Positions 42,068 to 50,065 of a stretch of DNA of 64,000 bases are shown piece by piece. Each line of letters opens with the position of its first letter. Position 1 is the stretch's first letter. A program made the position numbers and the translations under genes. The notes under the pieces were generated by a model. It saw only the letters and a list, made by a program, of their open reading frames with translations. It had not been told where the DNA came from and ran no database searches. Source of the DNA: Microbacterium sp. CGR2 (lineage in GTDB: Bacteria > Actinomycetota > Actinomycetes > Actinomycetales > Microbacteriaceae); the NCBI RefSeq assembly GCF_003626735.1, contig NZ_RBHX01000002.1:186001-250000 (forward strand). Direction: 5' to 3'.

Positions 42068-43054
42068 CTAGGCGCTGTCGGACCGGATGAGCTCGTCGAA
42101 GAGCGTATTCATCTCAAGGTCGACGCGCTGCAGTTCCGGGTGGGCGTCGTGCCACTCGATGATCTCCTGTGCCGCGAGGTGCAGCGCGGCGGTGGGGTTG
42201 TAGTCGGGAACCAATCGCCGGATCTTCGTGTTGTCGAACACGACTGAATGCGCCATGTCGCCGGTGAGCTGTCCCGCGCGATCGGGTGCCGCCCTCTCGA
42301 ACGCGGCGCTGGTGGCGTATCGCAGCTTCGGCTCCGCTCCGGCCGCGAGTCCGAGGATCGAGTAGATCTCGTTCCAGGTGTAGACGAAATCGCTCGTGAT
42401 CTGGAACGTGTCGCCATAGGCGAGGGGGTTCCCGAGGAGACCGACGAATCCCACCGCGAAATCGCTCGCATGCGTGAGGGTCCACAGCGATGTCCCGTCG
42501 CCGTGCACGACGATCTCCTCACCTCGACGGATACGATCGATCGCCGTCCAACCTCCGAATGCCGGGATCGTCCACTTGTCATACGTGTGAGAGGGGCGCA
42601 GCACCGTCACCGGGAAGTTTCGGTCACGGTATGCGGTGGCGAGCAGTTCCTCGCAGGCGATCTTGTCGCGCGAGTACTGCCAGTACGGGTTGCGCAGCGG
42701 CGTCGACTCGGTGATCGGCAGGCGCGCCACCGGCTTCTGGTACGCCGAGGCGGAACTGATGAAGACGTACTGGCCCGTCCGCCCGTCGAAGCGGTCGAGG
42801 TCGCGGCGCACCTGGTCGGACGTGAACGCGATCATGTCCGCGACGACATCGAACTCGCGGCCGGCCAGGACGGCGTCGACGGCGGCAGCATCCGCGATGT
42901 CGGCGGTCAGAACCTCGACACCGTCAGCGGGCGGTCGCGCAGACCGGCCCCGGTTCAGCAGCGTGACCTCCATCCCGCGCTCCGCGGCGAGCGCACTCGC
43001 GGCCGAGGAGATGATGCCGGTGCCACCGATGAACAGAACCTTCGTCGCTGTCAT
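42068..43054 (-). CDS. NAD-dependent epimerase/dehydratase (extended SDR)
   Basis: A 328-residue extended short-chain dehydrogenase. The nucleotide motif is VLFIGGTGIISSAASALAAE, and DMIAFTSDQVRRDLDRF and YVFISSASAYQKP follow. The usual YxxxK catalytic pair appears as YSRDK. TVLRPSHTYDKW and LWTLTHASDFAVGFVGLL are typical of the branch that includes plant chloroplast stem-loop-binding proteins and bacterial sugar-nucleotide reductases. Substrate unknown. TAGAGT lies 6 nt before the ATG. Confidence 0.89.
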   Translation of the reverse strand: MTATKVLFIGGTGIISSAASALAAERGMEVTLLNRGRSARPPADGVEVLTADIADAAAVDAVLAGREFDVVADMIAFTSDQVRRDLDRFDGRTGQYVFISSASAYQKPVARLPITESTPLRNPYWQYSRDKIACEELLATAYRDRNFPVTVLRPSHTYDKWTIPAFGGWTAIDRIRRGEEIVVHGDGTSLWTLTHASDFAVGFVGLLGNPLAYGDTFQITSDFVYTWNEIYSILGLAAGAEPKLRYATSAAFERAAPDRAGQLTGDMAHSVVFDNTKIRRLVPDYNPTAALHLAAQEIIEWHDAHPELQRVDLEMNTLFDELIRSDSA

Positions 43055-43060
43055 GGGAGC

Positions 43061-43066
43061 ACTCTA
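43061..43066 (-). promoter_or_regulatory. -10 element of leaderless promoter, SDR gene
   Basis: TAGAGT on the minus strand, 6 nt before the ATG at 43054; it overlaps the 3' end of the upstream marR-family gene. Confidence 0.45.
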
Positions 43067-43576
43067 TCGAGGCGAGTCCGCCTCAGGGCGTTCATCGCCG
43101 AACGCGGCGAGCAGCTCGGCGAAGTGGTCGAGGTCTTCAGCGGTCCAGCGGCGCAGCCGCTCCCCCAGGCGCGCCTCATAGCGCGAGCGGGCGAGTGCCA
43201 CGCGCTCCTGCGCGAGCTCGGTCGCCACCAGGACGCGCGCCCTGCGGTCGCTCGGGTCAGGGACGCTTTCGACGAGTCCCAGCTGCTCGAGCTGGCGCAC
43301 GTGGCGGCTGACAGCCGTTTTGTCCGTCTGCAGGCGATCGATGATCGCTCCGGCGGAGGTCGCCTTGCCGGTGGCGATCGACGTGAGCACCTGGTAGCCG
43401 AGCGGCTGAAGATCGGGATGCACCGTCGTCGCGGCTTCCCGCCAGCTGACCCGGATGCGGGCGAAGAGTCGCCCGAGCTCGTGTTCGACGCGGGATACCG
43501 CCGCATCGAGATCGATGGTCTCGGTCGCAGCGGCGGGCGCGCCCGTGGGGGCGGGTTCGTCGGACGAGGCGCTCAT
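43064..43576 (-). CDS. MarR-family regulator (second of two)
   Basis: A 170-residue winged-helix regulator: IATGKATSAGAIIDRLQTDKTAVSRHVRQLEQLGLVESVPDPSDRRARVLVAT covers the recognition helix and wing. An Ala/Thr/Pro-rich N-terminal extension of about 25 residues precedes the fold. It is a paralogue of the marR gene immediately upstream but clearly diverged. A long hairpin (43593-43630) separates the two, so it may be expressed at a lower level or from its own promoter. Confidence 0.92.
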   Translation of the reverse strand: MSASSDEPAPTGAPAAATETIDLDAAVSRVEHELGRLFARIRVSWREAATTVHPDLQPLGYQVLTSIATGKATSAGAIIDRLQTDKTAVSRHVRQLEQLGLVESVPDPSDRRARVLVATELAQERVALARSRYEARLGERLRRWTAEDLDHFAELLAAFGDERPEADSPR

Positions 43577-43592
43577 GATCGCCAGCTTACGG

Positions 43593-43630
43593 CGAAGCCC
43601 CGCCGCCGGAGTTCCGGTGGCGGGGCTTCG
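43593..43630 (-). terminator. long hairpin between two marR-family genes
   Basis: Outer 12-bp perfect stem CGAAGCCCCGCC/GGCGGGGCTTCG, with inner CCGGA/TCCGG pairing that makes a nearly continuous 18-bp stem. No U-tract. It is probably the terminator of the MFS-marR transcript or an attenuator before the second marR gene. Confidence 0.7.
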
Positions 43631-43631
43631 A

Positions 43632-44084
43632 TCAGATCTCGGAGAGGAGCCGGAAGACCTTGGATGCTGTGCGGATCTCATCCGGTGTCAGCTCGTCCAC
43701 GACGGTGCGCAGGCGGACGCTGTAATCCTGCCGCAGCACGGTGAGCGCCTCACGAGCCGCAGGTGTCACCGTCAGCACCCTGAGTCGTCCGTCACGCTCG
43801 TCCGGGCGCGACTCCAGCAGCCCCAGCTCTTCGAGCATCCGCACCTGCCGACTGATGGCCGACTTGTCCATCTCGAAGCGTTCAGCGAGCTCGTGGGCGC
43901 TCGCCGTTCCGTCACGATCGATGAAGGTCAGCAGCTTGTAGCCGCCCACCTGCAACTCCGGGTCGATGCGCGCCGCCGACTCCTTCCAGAGCGTCCGCGT
44001 CCGCGCGAAGATGAGGTTCAGATGCATCTGGAGGTCGGCGAGTGCGCCGTCGGCATCCGGAGACGTGATCTCGGTCGTGGTCAC
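43632..44084 (-). CDS. MarR-family regulator (first, coupled to MFS pump)
   Basis: A 150-residue winged-helix regulator: IDRDGTASAHELAERFEMDKSAISRQVRMLEELGLLESRPDERDGRLRVLTVT. The start is GTG one base after the MFS stop, so the two are co-transcribed. Local regulators of this type repress their own efflux operon, and the two palindromes in the MFS promoter are the likely targets. A second marR paralogue follows after a long hairpin. Confidence 0.93.
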   Translation of the reverse strand: MTTTEITSPDADGALADLQMHLNLIFARTRTLWKESAARIDPELQVGGYKLLTFIDRDGTASAHELAERFEMDKSAISRQVRMLEELGLLESRPDERDGRLRVLTVTPAAREALTVLRQDYSVRLRTVVDELTPDEIRTASKVFRLLSEI

Positions 44085-44085
44085 G

Positions 44086-45804
44086 TCAGCGCCCCGACTC
44101 CCGCTCTTCGCGCTCGATCACGGTCACCGACCCGGTGGCCGGCGATGCCGACTCGCCACGACCGAGGCGGATCGCACCGGTCGAGAGCGAGGCTCCGACC
44201 TCCGCCTCCGAGATCTCGATCGCCGATTCCTCAGCCTGCTCGCGCAGCTGTTCCGCGGCGTTCTTGGTCGAGAGCGGCTTGTTCCTGATGAACGCGATCG
44301 CGATGACGGCGATCACTGCGAGCGGGATCGCGACGATGAAGGCGTCGGCGATGCCGTGGCCGTAGGCGCCCTCGACGATCGTGCGGATCGTCTCCGGCAG
44401 CTGGTTGACCTTCGGGACGTCACCCGTTGCAAGGTGCTCCAGCGCGCTGACTTCTTCGGGGGTCGTGGGCACGAAGCCGTCGAGCGCGTCAGTGATGTAC
44501 GACGCGACGCTCGTCGACAGAAGCGAACCCATGACGGTGACGCCGATGGTTCCGGCGATGGTGCGGAAGAAGTTGACGTTCGACGAGGCCGCACCGAGCT
44601 GCTGCGGTGCCGTGTCGTTCTGCACGATGAGGGTGAGGTTCTGCATGACCATGCCCAAGCCGGCGCCGAGGACGAACATGTAGGTCGCCACGAGCGGGAA
44701 CGGCGTATCGAAGCGCAACGTGGCCATCAGGCTGACGCCGATCGTGGTCAGGACCGAGCCCGTCAGCATCCAGCCCTTCCACTTTCCGAACCGGCTCACC
44801 AGCTGGCCGATGATGATCGACGCCCCCATCTGTCCGATGATCATCGGGATCGTCATGAGGCCCGATTCGGTGGGCGTGGCGCCACGGGCGAGCTGGAAGT
44901 ACTGCGCGAGGAACACGGACGTCGCGAACATCGAGACGCCGATGGCGATGGATGCGATGACGGACAGCGTGAAGGTGCGGTTGCGGAACAGCGACATCGG
45001 CACGATCGGTTCCTTGACGAAGAACTCGACCGCGATGAATCCGGCGATGGTGACACCCGCGATGACGGCGAGCATGATGCTCGTCGACGAGTCCCACTCG
45101 AACTCGCTGCCGCCCATGGAGACCCAGATGAGCATGGTCGACACGCCGACGGCGAGGAGGACGATGCCGAAGTAGTCGATCGACACCTTGCTGTCGCGCT
45201 GCGGCTTCGGCAGGTGCAGCGTGAACTGCAGCAGCACGAGCGCGACGATCGCGAAGGGCACGCCGACGAAGAAGTTCGCGCGCCAGCCCCACACATCGGT
45301 GATGAGTCCGCCGAGCAGGGGGCCGCCGATGGTGCCGAGGGCCATGATTCCGCCGACGACACCCATGTACTTGCCGCGCTCGCGCGGGGAGATGATGAGC
45401 GCGACCGCGATCATCACCAGCGACATCAGGCCGCCGACGCCGATGCCCTGGATGACGCGAACGGCGATGAGCATGTTCGTGTCCGTCGAGAAGCCCGCGA
45501 TGACGGTGCCGACGGTGAAGAGGATGAGCGAGACCTGGACGAGGACCTTGCGGTCGACGAGGTCTGCGAGCTTGCCCCAGATCGGGGTGGAGACTGCCGT
45601 CGCGAGAAGGCTCGCGGTGATCACCCAGGTGTACTGGGACTGTGTGCCGCCCAGGTCGGCGATGATGACCGGCAGCGAGGTCGACACGACCGTGCCCGAG
45701 AGCACAGCGACGAACATGCCGACGACGAGGCCGGAGATCGCGATGTAGATCTCGCGAGGTGACCGCGTCGCCTCGGTTGTGGAGGAAGATGAAGGGTTTG
45801 TCAC
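44086..45804 (-). CDS. MFS drug efflux transporter, DHA2 (14-helix) family
   Basis: A 572-residue EmrB/QacA-type proton antiporter. About fourteen helices are visible. Motif A-like LADLVDRKVLVQVSL follows helix 2, motif C-like GPLLGGLITDVWGWRANFFVGVP lies near helix 5, and a soluble acidic tail of about 55 residues ends the protein. The GTG at 45804 (VTNPSSSS) is preferred, with AGGAG about 10 nt upstream. First gene of the MFS-marR-marR operon, with a strong promoter and two operators directly upstream. Confidence 0.93.
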   Translation of the reverse strand: MTNPSSSSTTEATRSPREIYIAISGLVVGMFVAVLSGTVVSTSLPVIIADLGGTQSQYTWVITASLLATAVSTPIWGKLADLVDRKVLVQVSLILFTVGTVIAGFSTDTNMLIAVRVIQGIGVGGLMSLVMIAVALIISPRERGKYMGVVGGIMALGTIGGPLLGGLITDVWGWRANFFVGVPFAIVALVLLQFTLHLPKPQRDSKVSIDYFGIVLLAVGVSTMLIWVSMGGSEFEWDSSTSIMLAVIAGVTIAGFIAVEFFVKEPIVPMSLFRNRTFTLSVIASIAIGVSMFATSVFLAQYFQLARGATPTESGLMTIPMIIGQMGASIIIGQLVSRFGKWKGWMLTGSVLTTIGVSLMATLRFDTPFPLVATYMFVLGAGLGMVMQNLTLIVQNDTAPQQLGAASSNVNFFRTIAGTIGVTVMGSLLSTSVASYITDALDGFVPTTPEEVSALEHLATGDVPKVNQLPETIRTIVEGAYGHGIADAFIVAIPLAVIAVIAIAFIRNKPLSTKNAAEQLREQAEESAIEISEAEVGASLSTGAIRLGRGESASPATGSVTVIEREERESGR

Positions 45805-45827
45805 GGGGTAAGGCTCCTGCGTAGAAG

Positions 45828-45843
45828 GTTGACAAGCGTCAAC
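45828..45843. promoter_or_regulatory. MarR operator 1 at the efflux operon start site
   Basis: GTTGAC-AAGC-GTCAAC, a perfect 6-bp inverted repeat beginning within the -10 region and extending over the expected transcription start of the MFS gene. Confidence 0.65.
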
Positions 45844-45870
45844 TATACGCCAATGGTTGCGAAAGCGCAA
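45842..45870 (-). promoter_or_regulatory. promoter of the MFS-marR-marR operon
   Basis: On the minus strand TTGCGC (45865-45870), a 17-bp spacer and TATAGT (45842-45847): near-consensus spacing and hexamers. Operator 2 covers the -35 and operator 1 starts at the -10. Confidence 0.7.
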
Positions 45871-45871
45871 C
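45856..45871. promoter_or_regulatory. MarR operator 2 over the -35 region
   Basis: GTTGCG-AAAG-CGCAAC, a perfect 6-bp inverted repeat with the same 6-4-6 architecture as operator 1. Centres are 28 bp apart. Its last base is the first base of the araC-family stop codon. Confidence 0.65.
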
Positions 45872-46776
45872 TAATCGGACAGAGCACCATCGGTCCCCGC
45901 GCGAGCACCCAGTCGCGGGGATACCGTGTCGTCGCGCTGGAAGCGGCTGCGATACTCACTGGGAGTGAGCCCGTAAAGCGAACGGAACCGCCGGCTTGCA
46001 TAGTTCGCGTCATCCCATCCGACGGCCTGGCCGACCTCGGACACGTTCTTGTCGGTCAGCGCGAGTTGCGTCGCGGCGGCTTCACCCCGCGCGCGGGTGA
46101 GCCACGCCATCGGGGAGATTCCCACATGCGTCTTGAACACTCGATGCACCACCGCGGGCGAGAAGTTCGCGGCCCTGCTGAGGTCGGCGATCGTCCAACG
46201 GGCGCTGAGGTCGTCCTGCATGAGATTCATCATCGTGATGACGGAGCGCGCGATCGTGCTATCCATTGCCTGCTGAGGTGACAGCGCGAGAGCGCTGAAC
46301 GAGTCGAGCACGCACGTCGCCAGCCCGATCAGCGTCGGCGCGTGCGCAGTACCGGAGTGCTGCATGATCTGCTCGAGCCAGGCCAGCACCCGGGCGCAGG
46401 AGTCCTGGTCGAGCTCGCCGAGGTTGGGTTCGCCGCCGAGCAGGGCGCGCGCCAGGTCGGGATACTCGACGATCCACGAGAGCTCCCGAAGCAGAAGCTC
46501 CGGAGCCAGATAGAGATTGAAGGTCCACAGCTCATCGGTGTCACGATAGGCATGCCAGGAACCTGGGCGGATGATGATCACCGAGCCGCGACGAATGGGG
46601 AGACGGCCCTCGCGCGTCACATGGGTTCCTGTGCCCCGAGAGACGACGGCGATCTCCAGGTAGTCGTGGGTGTGCTCGGGGATGCCGCCCAACGCGGGCA
46701 CGTCGTTCGACGCGACCGGAAGGGCCCCCGCGCGAAAAACCTCATAGCGCTGAATGGACGGGTAGCGGACAACCAC
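45871..46776 (-). CDS. AraC-family transcriptional regulator
   Basis: A 301-residue regulator. The N-terminal cupin ligand domain is HTHDYLEIAVVSRGTGTHVTREG, with IIIRPGSWHAY. Two C-terminal helix-turn-helix motifs are WTIADLSRAANFSPAVVHRVFKTHVGISPMAWL and VSEVGQAVGWDDANYASRRFRSLYGLTPSEYR. The GTG at 46776 is preferred over a TTG seven codons upstream. It is divergent from the MalF-type transporter and GH78 operon and is probably its sugar-responsive activator. Confidence 0.92.
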   Translation of the reverse strand: MVVRYPSIQRYEVFRAGALPVASNDVPALGGIPEHTHDYLEIAVVSRGTGTHVTREGRLPIRRGSVIIIRPGSWHAYRDTDELWTFNLYLAPELLLRELSWIVEYPDLARALLGGEPNLGELDQDSCARVLAWLEQIMQHSGTAHAPTLIGLATCVLDSFSALALSPQQAMDSTIARSVITMMNLMQDDLSARWTIADLSRAANFSPAVVHRVFKTHVGISPMAWLTRARGEAAATQLALTDKNVSEVGQAVGWDDANYASRRFRSLYGLTPSEYRSRFQRDDTVSPRLGARAGTDGALSD

Positions 46777-46824
46777 CCGCTCACAATGACATAGCAAGCG
46801 GCGTCTCGGAAGACACGCGACAGG

Positions 46825-46855
46825 ATCGTGCTAGTCATGAACAGCATCGTGCTGG
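46825..46855. promoter_or_regulatory. direct repeats, candidate AraC-type binding site
   Basis: ATCGTGCTAG (46825-46834) and ATCGTGCTGG (46846-46855) are direct repeats whose starts are exactly 21 bp apart, two helical turns. This is the half-site geometry AraC-family activators use, in the gap between the araC gene and the transporter operon. Confidence 0.5.
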
Positions 46856-46933
46856 CAGGAGCACGGAGCGCGAGACAGGATTGTCGATATCGCCTGCTCG
46901 GCGATGACGCGAGAACTCAGGAGCAGCCCACGC

Positions 46934-47869
46934 ATGTTCAATGCCGAACAGAAGTCCGCACCACCGGCGAGGAGCGTCTTCACGCCGCCTCGTCGACGGC
47001 GGTGGCGCGGTGCGCACGTTCCGCTCTGGTTCATCGTTCCGGCGCTCGCGCTCTACGCGTTCGTCACGCTCGTGCCTTCAGCGCGAGGCGCTGTCTTCGC
47101 GTTCTCGGACTGGGATGGGATCAGCGCGGACTTCGATCTGATCGGCTTCGGCAACTTCATCGAGGTGTTCACCGATCCCCTCGCGACCGCAGCCCTGGTG
47201 AACACGTTCGTGTTCGCGGCGATCACCATGATCCTGCAGAACGGAATCGGGCTGCTGCTCGCGCTGGCGCTCAACACCGTCGTCAAGAGCGGCGGTCTGC
47301 TTCGCACGATCTTCTTCGCCCCGGTCGTTCTGACCCCGCTCGTCTGCGGATACATCTGGAGCTACCTTCTCGCACCGACGGGAGGCCTGAATGCCGTGCT
47401 CGGCGCCATCGGGCTCGACTCGCTGCAGCAGAACTGGCTCGGCGATCCGCAGTTCGCTCTCGGCGCCGTCTGCGTCGCGTACCTCTGGCAGTTCACAGGC
47501 TTCTCGATGGTGATCTATCTCGCCGGCCTGAAGGCGCTGCCCTCCGAGGTGATCGAGGCCGCGGTGATCGATGGCGCCGGGCCGGTGCGCCGATTCCTCT
47601 CCGTCGTCCTCCCGCTCATCAACGGAGCGGTGGTCATCAACCTGCTCTTGACGCTCATCAACGGCCTGGCCCAGTTCGATCAGGTGTACGCGATGACGGG
47701 TGGTGGGCCCGCCCGGGCCACGGAGACCATCTCCACAGTCGTGTTCAAGGTCGGATTCCAAGGAGGCGATGTGCCGTACGCCACCGCGCTCGCCACGGTG
47801 ATGGCGATCGTCGTCGCGGTGCTCGCCACGGTGCAGTACCGCCTCACATCGAAGCAGGTCAACGGATGA
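46934..47869 (+). CDS. carbohydrate ABC transporter permease, MalF type
   Basis: A 311-residue CUT1-family membrane subunit with about six helices: WFIVPALALYAFVTLVPSARGAVFAFSDWDG, IFFAPVVLTPLVCGYIW, and the EAA loop LKALPSEVIEAAVIDGAGPVRRF. A basic N-terminal extension precedes helix 1. The ATG at 46934 has AGGAG about 10 nt upstream; an ATG ten codons earlier lacks a ribosome site. It overlaps the MalG-type gene (ATGA). No ATPase is encoded here, so a shared MsiK-like ATPase elsewhere is expected. Confidence 0.94.
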   Translation: MFNAEQKSAPPARSVFTPPRRRRWRGAHVPLWFIVPALALYAFVTLVPSARGAVFAFSDWDGISADFDLIGFGNFIEVFTDPLATAALVNTFVFAAITMILQNGIGLLLALALNTVVKSGGLLRTIFFAPVVLTPLVCGYIWSYLLAPTGGLNAVLGAIGLDSLQQNWLGDPQFALGAVCVAYLWQFTGFSMVIYLAGLKALPSEVIEAAVIDGAGPVRRFLSVVLPLINGAVVINLLLTLINGLAQFDQVYAMTGGGPARATETISTVVFKVGFQGGDVPYATALATVMAIVVAVLATVQYRLTSKQVNG

Positions 47870-48690
47870 TCAACCGGTACACAGGACGCACTCTCACACT
47901 GGAGATCGGACTCTGGACGCTCGCTGCGATCTTCCTGCTTCCCCTGTTCGCGCTCGTCAATCTCTCGCTCAAGGCCCCTCATAACCCGACCGGAGCGTTT
48001 GTCATCTCGGGGCAGTACAGCGTCGAGAATTTCGGCCGCGCGTGGGAAGACGGACACCTGGGCGCTGCTCTCCTGAACAGCGCGGTCGTCGCGGTCGCCA
48101 GCATCGTTTTGGTACTCGTGGCAGCTTCGCTCGCCGCGTATCCGTTGGCGCGGCTCGGCTCGCGCTGGTCGAAAGGCATGTTCTACCTCTTCATGATCGG
48201 GCTCGTCGTGCCCGCTCAACTGGGAGTGCTTCCGCTGTTCCTCAGCATGCGCGACCTCGGGCTCAACGGAAGCCTGCTCTCGGTGATCCTCGCAGGGGCC
48301 GGCAGCTCGATCCCCTTCGCCGTGTTCATCATCACCATGTTTCTCCGCGAGAGTCCGCGGGACTACGAAGAGGCTGCCTCCCTCGACGGATGCGGGCCGA
48401 TCCGCACCTTCTGGCACATCGTGGTCCCGCTGCTGCGGCCGGCGATCGGCACCGTCGCCATCCTCAATGTGATCTCGATCTGGAACAGCTTCTTCATTCC
48501 GCTTCTGTTCCTCTCCGGAACCGGCAACGAGACACTGCCGGTGCGTATCAGCGGATTCGTGCGCACCTATCACGCCGACTGGCCGGCGGTCTTCGCCGCC
48601 CTCCTTATCTCAGCCGCCCCGATCCTGATCGCGTACTTCCTTCTGCAGAAGTACATCATCCAGGGCTTCGCCGGCGGTCTGAAGGGCTGA
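47866..48690 (+). CDS. carbohydrate ABC transporter permease, MalG type
   Basis: A 274-residue CUT1 permease, about six helices: GLWTLAAIFLLPLFALVNLSLK, and the EAA loop ESPRDYEEAASLDGCGPIRTFWHIVVPLLRPAI. The ATG overlaps the MalF-type stop. The C-terminal LQKYIIQGFAGGLKG is the usual MalG ending. It works with the MalF-type permease and the binding protein encoded next to import an oligosaccharide, likely released from a rhamnose-bearing glycan. Confidence 0.94.
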   Translation: MINRYTGRTLTLEIGLWTLAAIFLLPLFALVNLSLKAPHNPTGAFVISGQYSVENFGRAWEDGHLGAALLNSAVVAVASIVLVLVAASLAAYPLARLGSRWSKGMFYLFMIGLVVPAQLGVLPLFLSMRDLGLNGSLLSVILAGAGSSIPFAVFIITMFLRESPRDYEEAASLDGCGPIRTFWHIVVPLLRPAIGTVAILNVISIWNSFFIPLLFLSGTGNETLPVRISGFVRTYHADWPAVFAALLISAAPILIAYFLLQKYIIQGFAGGLKG

Positions 48691-48730
48691 TCCCTTCAGC
48701 CATCCCCTGCCACACGAGAGGAAAATCCGC

Positions 48731-49999
48731 ATGTTACAACGCAGTGCACCCGCGGCTGTCGGCATCGTTGCCGTCCTGGCTCTGACCGCGTGTTCGACGT
48801 CTGACGAACCCACCGACACGGGGTCGACCGGCGGTCAGAAGACGCTCACCATCGCTACCGACAACGTCGCTCCGCTGCAAGCGGTCGTGGACGAGTTCGA
48901 GGCGGCCCACCCGGACATCACCGTCGAGGTCCAGGACGGCGGCAGCGACTACCCCACCTTCATCCGCACGGCCCTCGCCGCCGGTACCGCCGCCGACGTC
49001 ATCCGCGCATTCCCCGGAGCCGGCAACGTCGTGAGCGTGACTCCGCTGGATGAAGCGAACCAGCTCGTGGACCTCAGCGGGTCCGCGTGGGCCGATGAGC
49101 TCTCTCCGACGCAGAACAACCTCTTCAGTCATGACGGCAGCCTGCTCGCGGTGCCGATCGGCGCGCTGGGTCTGGGTCCCGTCTACAACGACCAGACGAT
49201 GGAGGAGCTCGGTCTCGAGATTCCCGAGACCTACTCCGAGGTGCTCGAGCTATGCGCGGCCGCGAAGGACAACGGCAAGGTCGCGTACACCATGTTCCTC
49301 AAGGGCGGCAGCTCCATCCCGAGCTACGCGATGCTGGCGCCGCTCCTCTACGGACCGAACCCCGACTTCACCGTCGAGCAGATGGAAGGCGACCAGTCGT
49401 TCGCCGACTCGGAGTGGGTCGAGGCGTTCGCCATGCAACAGGAGATGCTCGCCGCCGGCTGCTTCAACGAGGGACCGACCGGTACGGAATGGAACGTCTC
49501 CTTCGAGCAGGTCGCCACCGGCCAGGCGCTCGCCACGTTCGCCTTCTCCGACACCACGTCGCTCGAGGAGGTCGCCCCGGAAGGCACGACCTTCTCGATC
49601 GCGCCGTTCCCCGTCGACGATTCGCGTGACAACTACCTCGCCGCGGCCGATTCCTCGGGATTCGGGATCAACGCCAAATCCGACAACCAGGATGCAGCGA
49701 AGGTCTTCATCGATTTCCTCGCGACCGCGGACGCGCAGAACGCCTACGCGACCGCCTCGAAGGGCGCTCCGTCGCTCCCGAATGACTCCTTCGCGCCGGA
49801 CAGCCCCAACCAGGCGACAGTCCTCGACTATGTGGTGTCCGGCAAGACGGCATCGTGGCCCGACCAGGGGTGGCCGGGGACGGCGACGCAGCTCGAGCTG
49901 AACGAGGTGAGTCAGACGATCATCCTCGGCTCCGATTCGCCCGAGGTGGCGGCCGAACGTCTCGACGCGGCCTTCGCCAAAGACCTCGCCGACAACTAG
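48731..49999 (+). CDS. carbohydrate-binding lipoprotein, extracellular solute-binding family 1
   Basis: A 422-residue binding protein with lipoprotein signal and lipobox ALTAC (Cys21). The mature domain starts TLTIATDNVAPLQAVVDEFEAAHPDITVEV, the family 1 pattern. GAGAGGAAA precedes the ATG. A strong hairpin (50010-50032) follows its stop and probably boosts its mRNA relative to the enzymes downstream. The ligand is inferred to be an oligosaccharide containing rhamnose and/or arabinose from the neighbouring hydrolases. Confidence 0.93.
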   Translation: MLQRSAPAAVGIVAVLALTACSTSDEPTDTGSTGGQKTLTIATDNVAPLQAVVDEFEAAHPDITVEVQDGGSDYPTFIRTALAAGTAADVIRAFPGAGNVVSVTPLDEANQLVDLSGSAWADELSPTQNNLFSHDGSLLAVPIGALGLGPVYNDQTMEELGLEIPETYSEVLELCAAAKDNGKVAYTMFLKGGSSIPSYAMLAPLLYGPNPDFTVEQMEGDQSFADSEWVEAFAMQQEMLAAGCFNEGPTGTEWNVSFEQVATGQALATFAFSDTTSLEEVAPEGTTFSIAPFPVDDSRDNYLAAADSSGFGINAKSDNQDAAKVFIDFLATADAQNAYATASKGAPSLPNDSFAPDSPNQATVLDYVVSGKTASWPDQGWPGTATQLELNEVSQTIILGSDSPEVAAERLDAAFAKDLADN

Positions 50000-50009
50000 C
50001 ACCGTGGGG

Positions 50010-50032
50010 TGGCGGGCCGTCATGGCCCGCCA
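50010..50032 (+). terminator. intra-operon hairpin after the carbohydrate-binding-protein gene
   Basis: Perfect 9-bp stem TGGCGGGCC/GGCCCGCCA with a 5-nt loop, 10 bp after the binding-protein stop and 34 bp before the GH78 ATG. No U-tract; a likely stabiliser or partial terminator. Confidence 0.6.
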
Positions 50033-50065
50033 TCCGCGCTGCCCGTCCTCACGGAGAACGACCTG

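Noticed and set aside
46828..48690. Apparent 620-residue fusion before the MalG-type permease
   Set aside because: The N-terminal half is the MalF-type gene in the wrong frame; the MalG-type gene starts at 47866.
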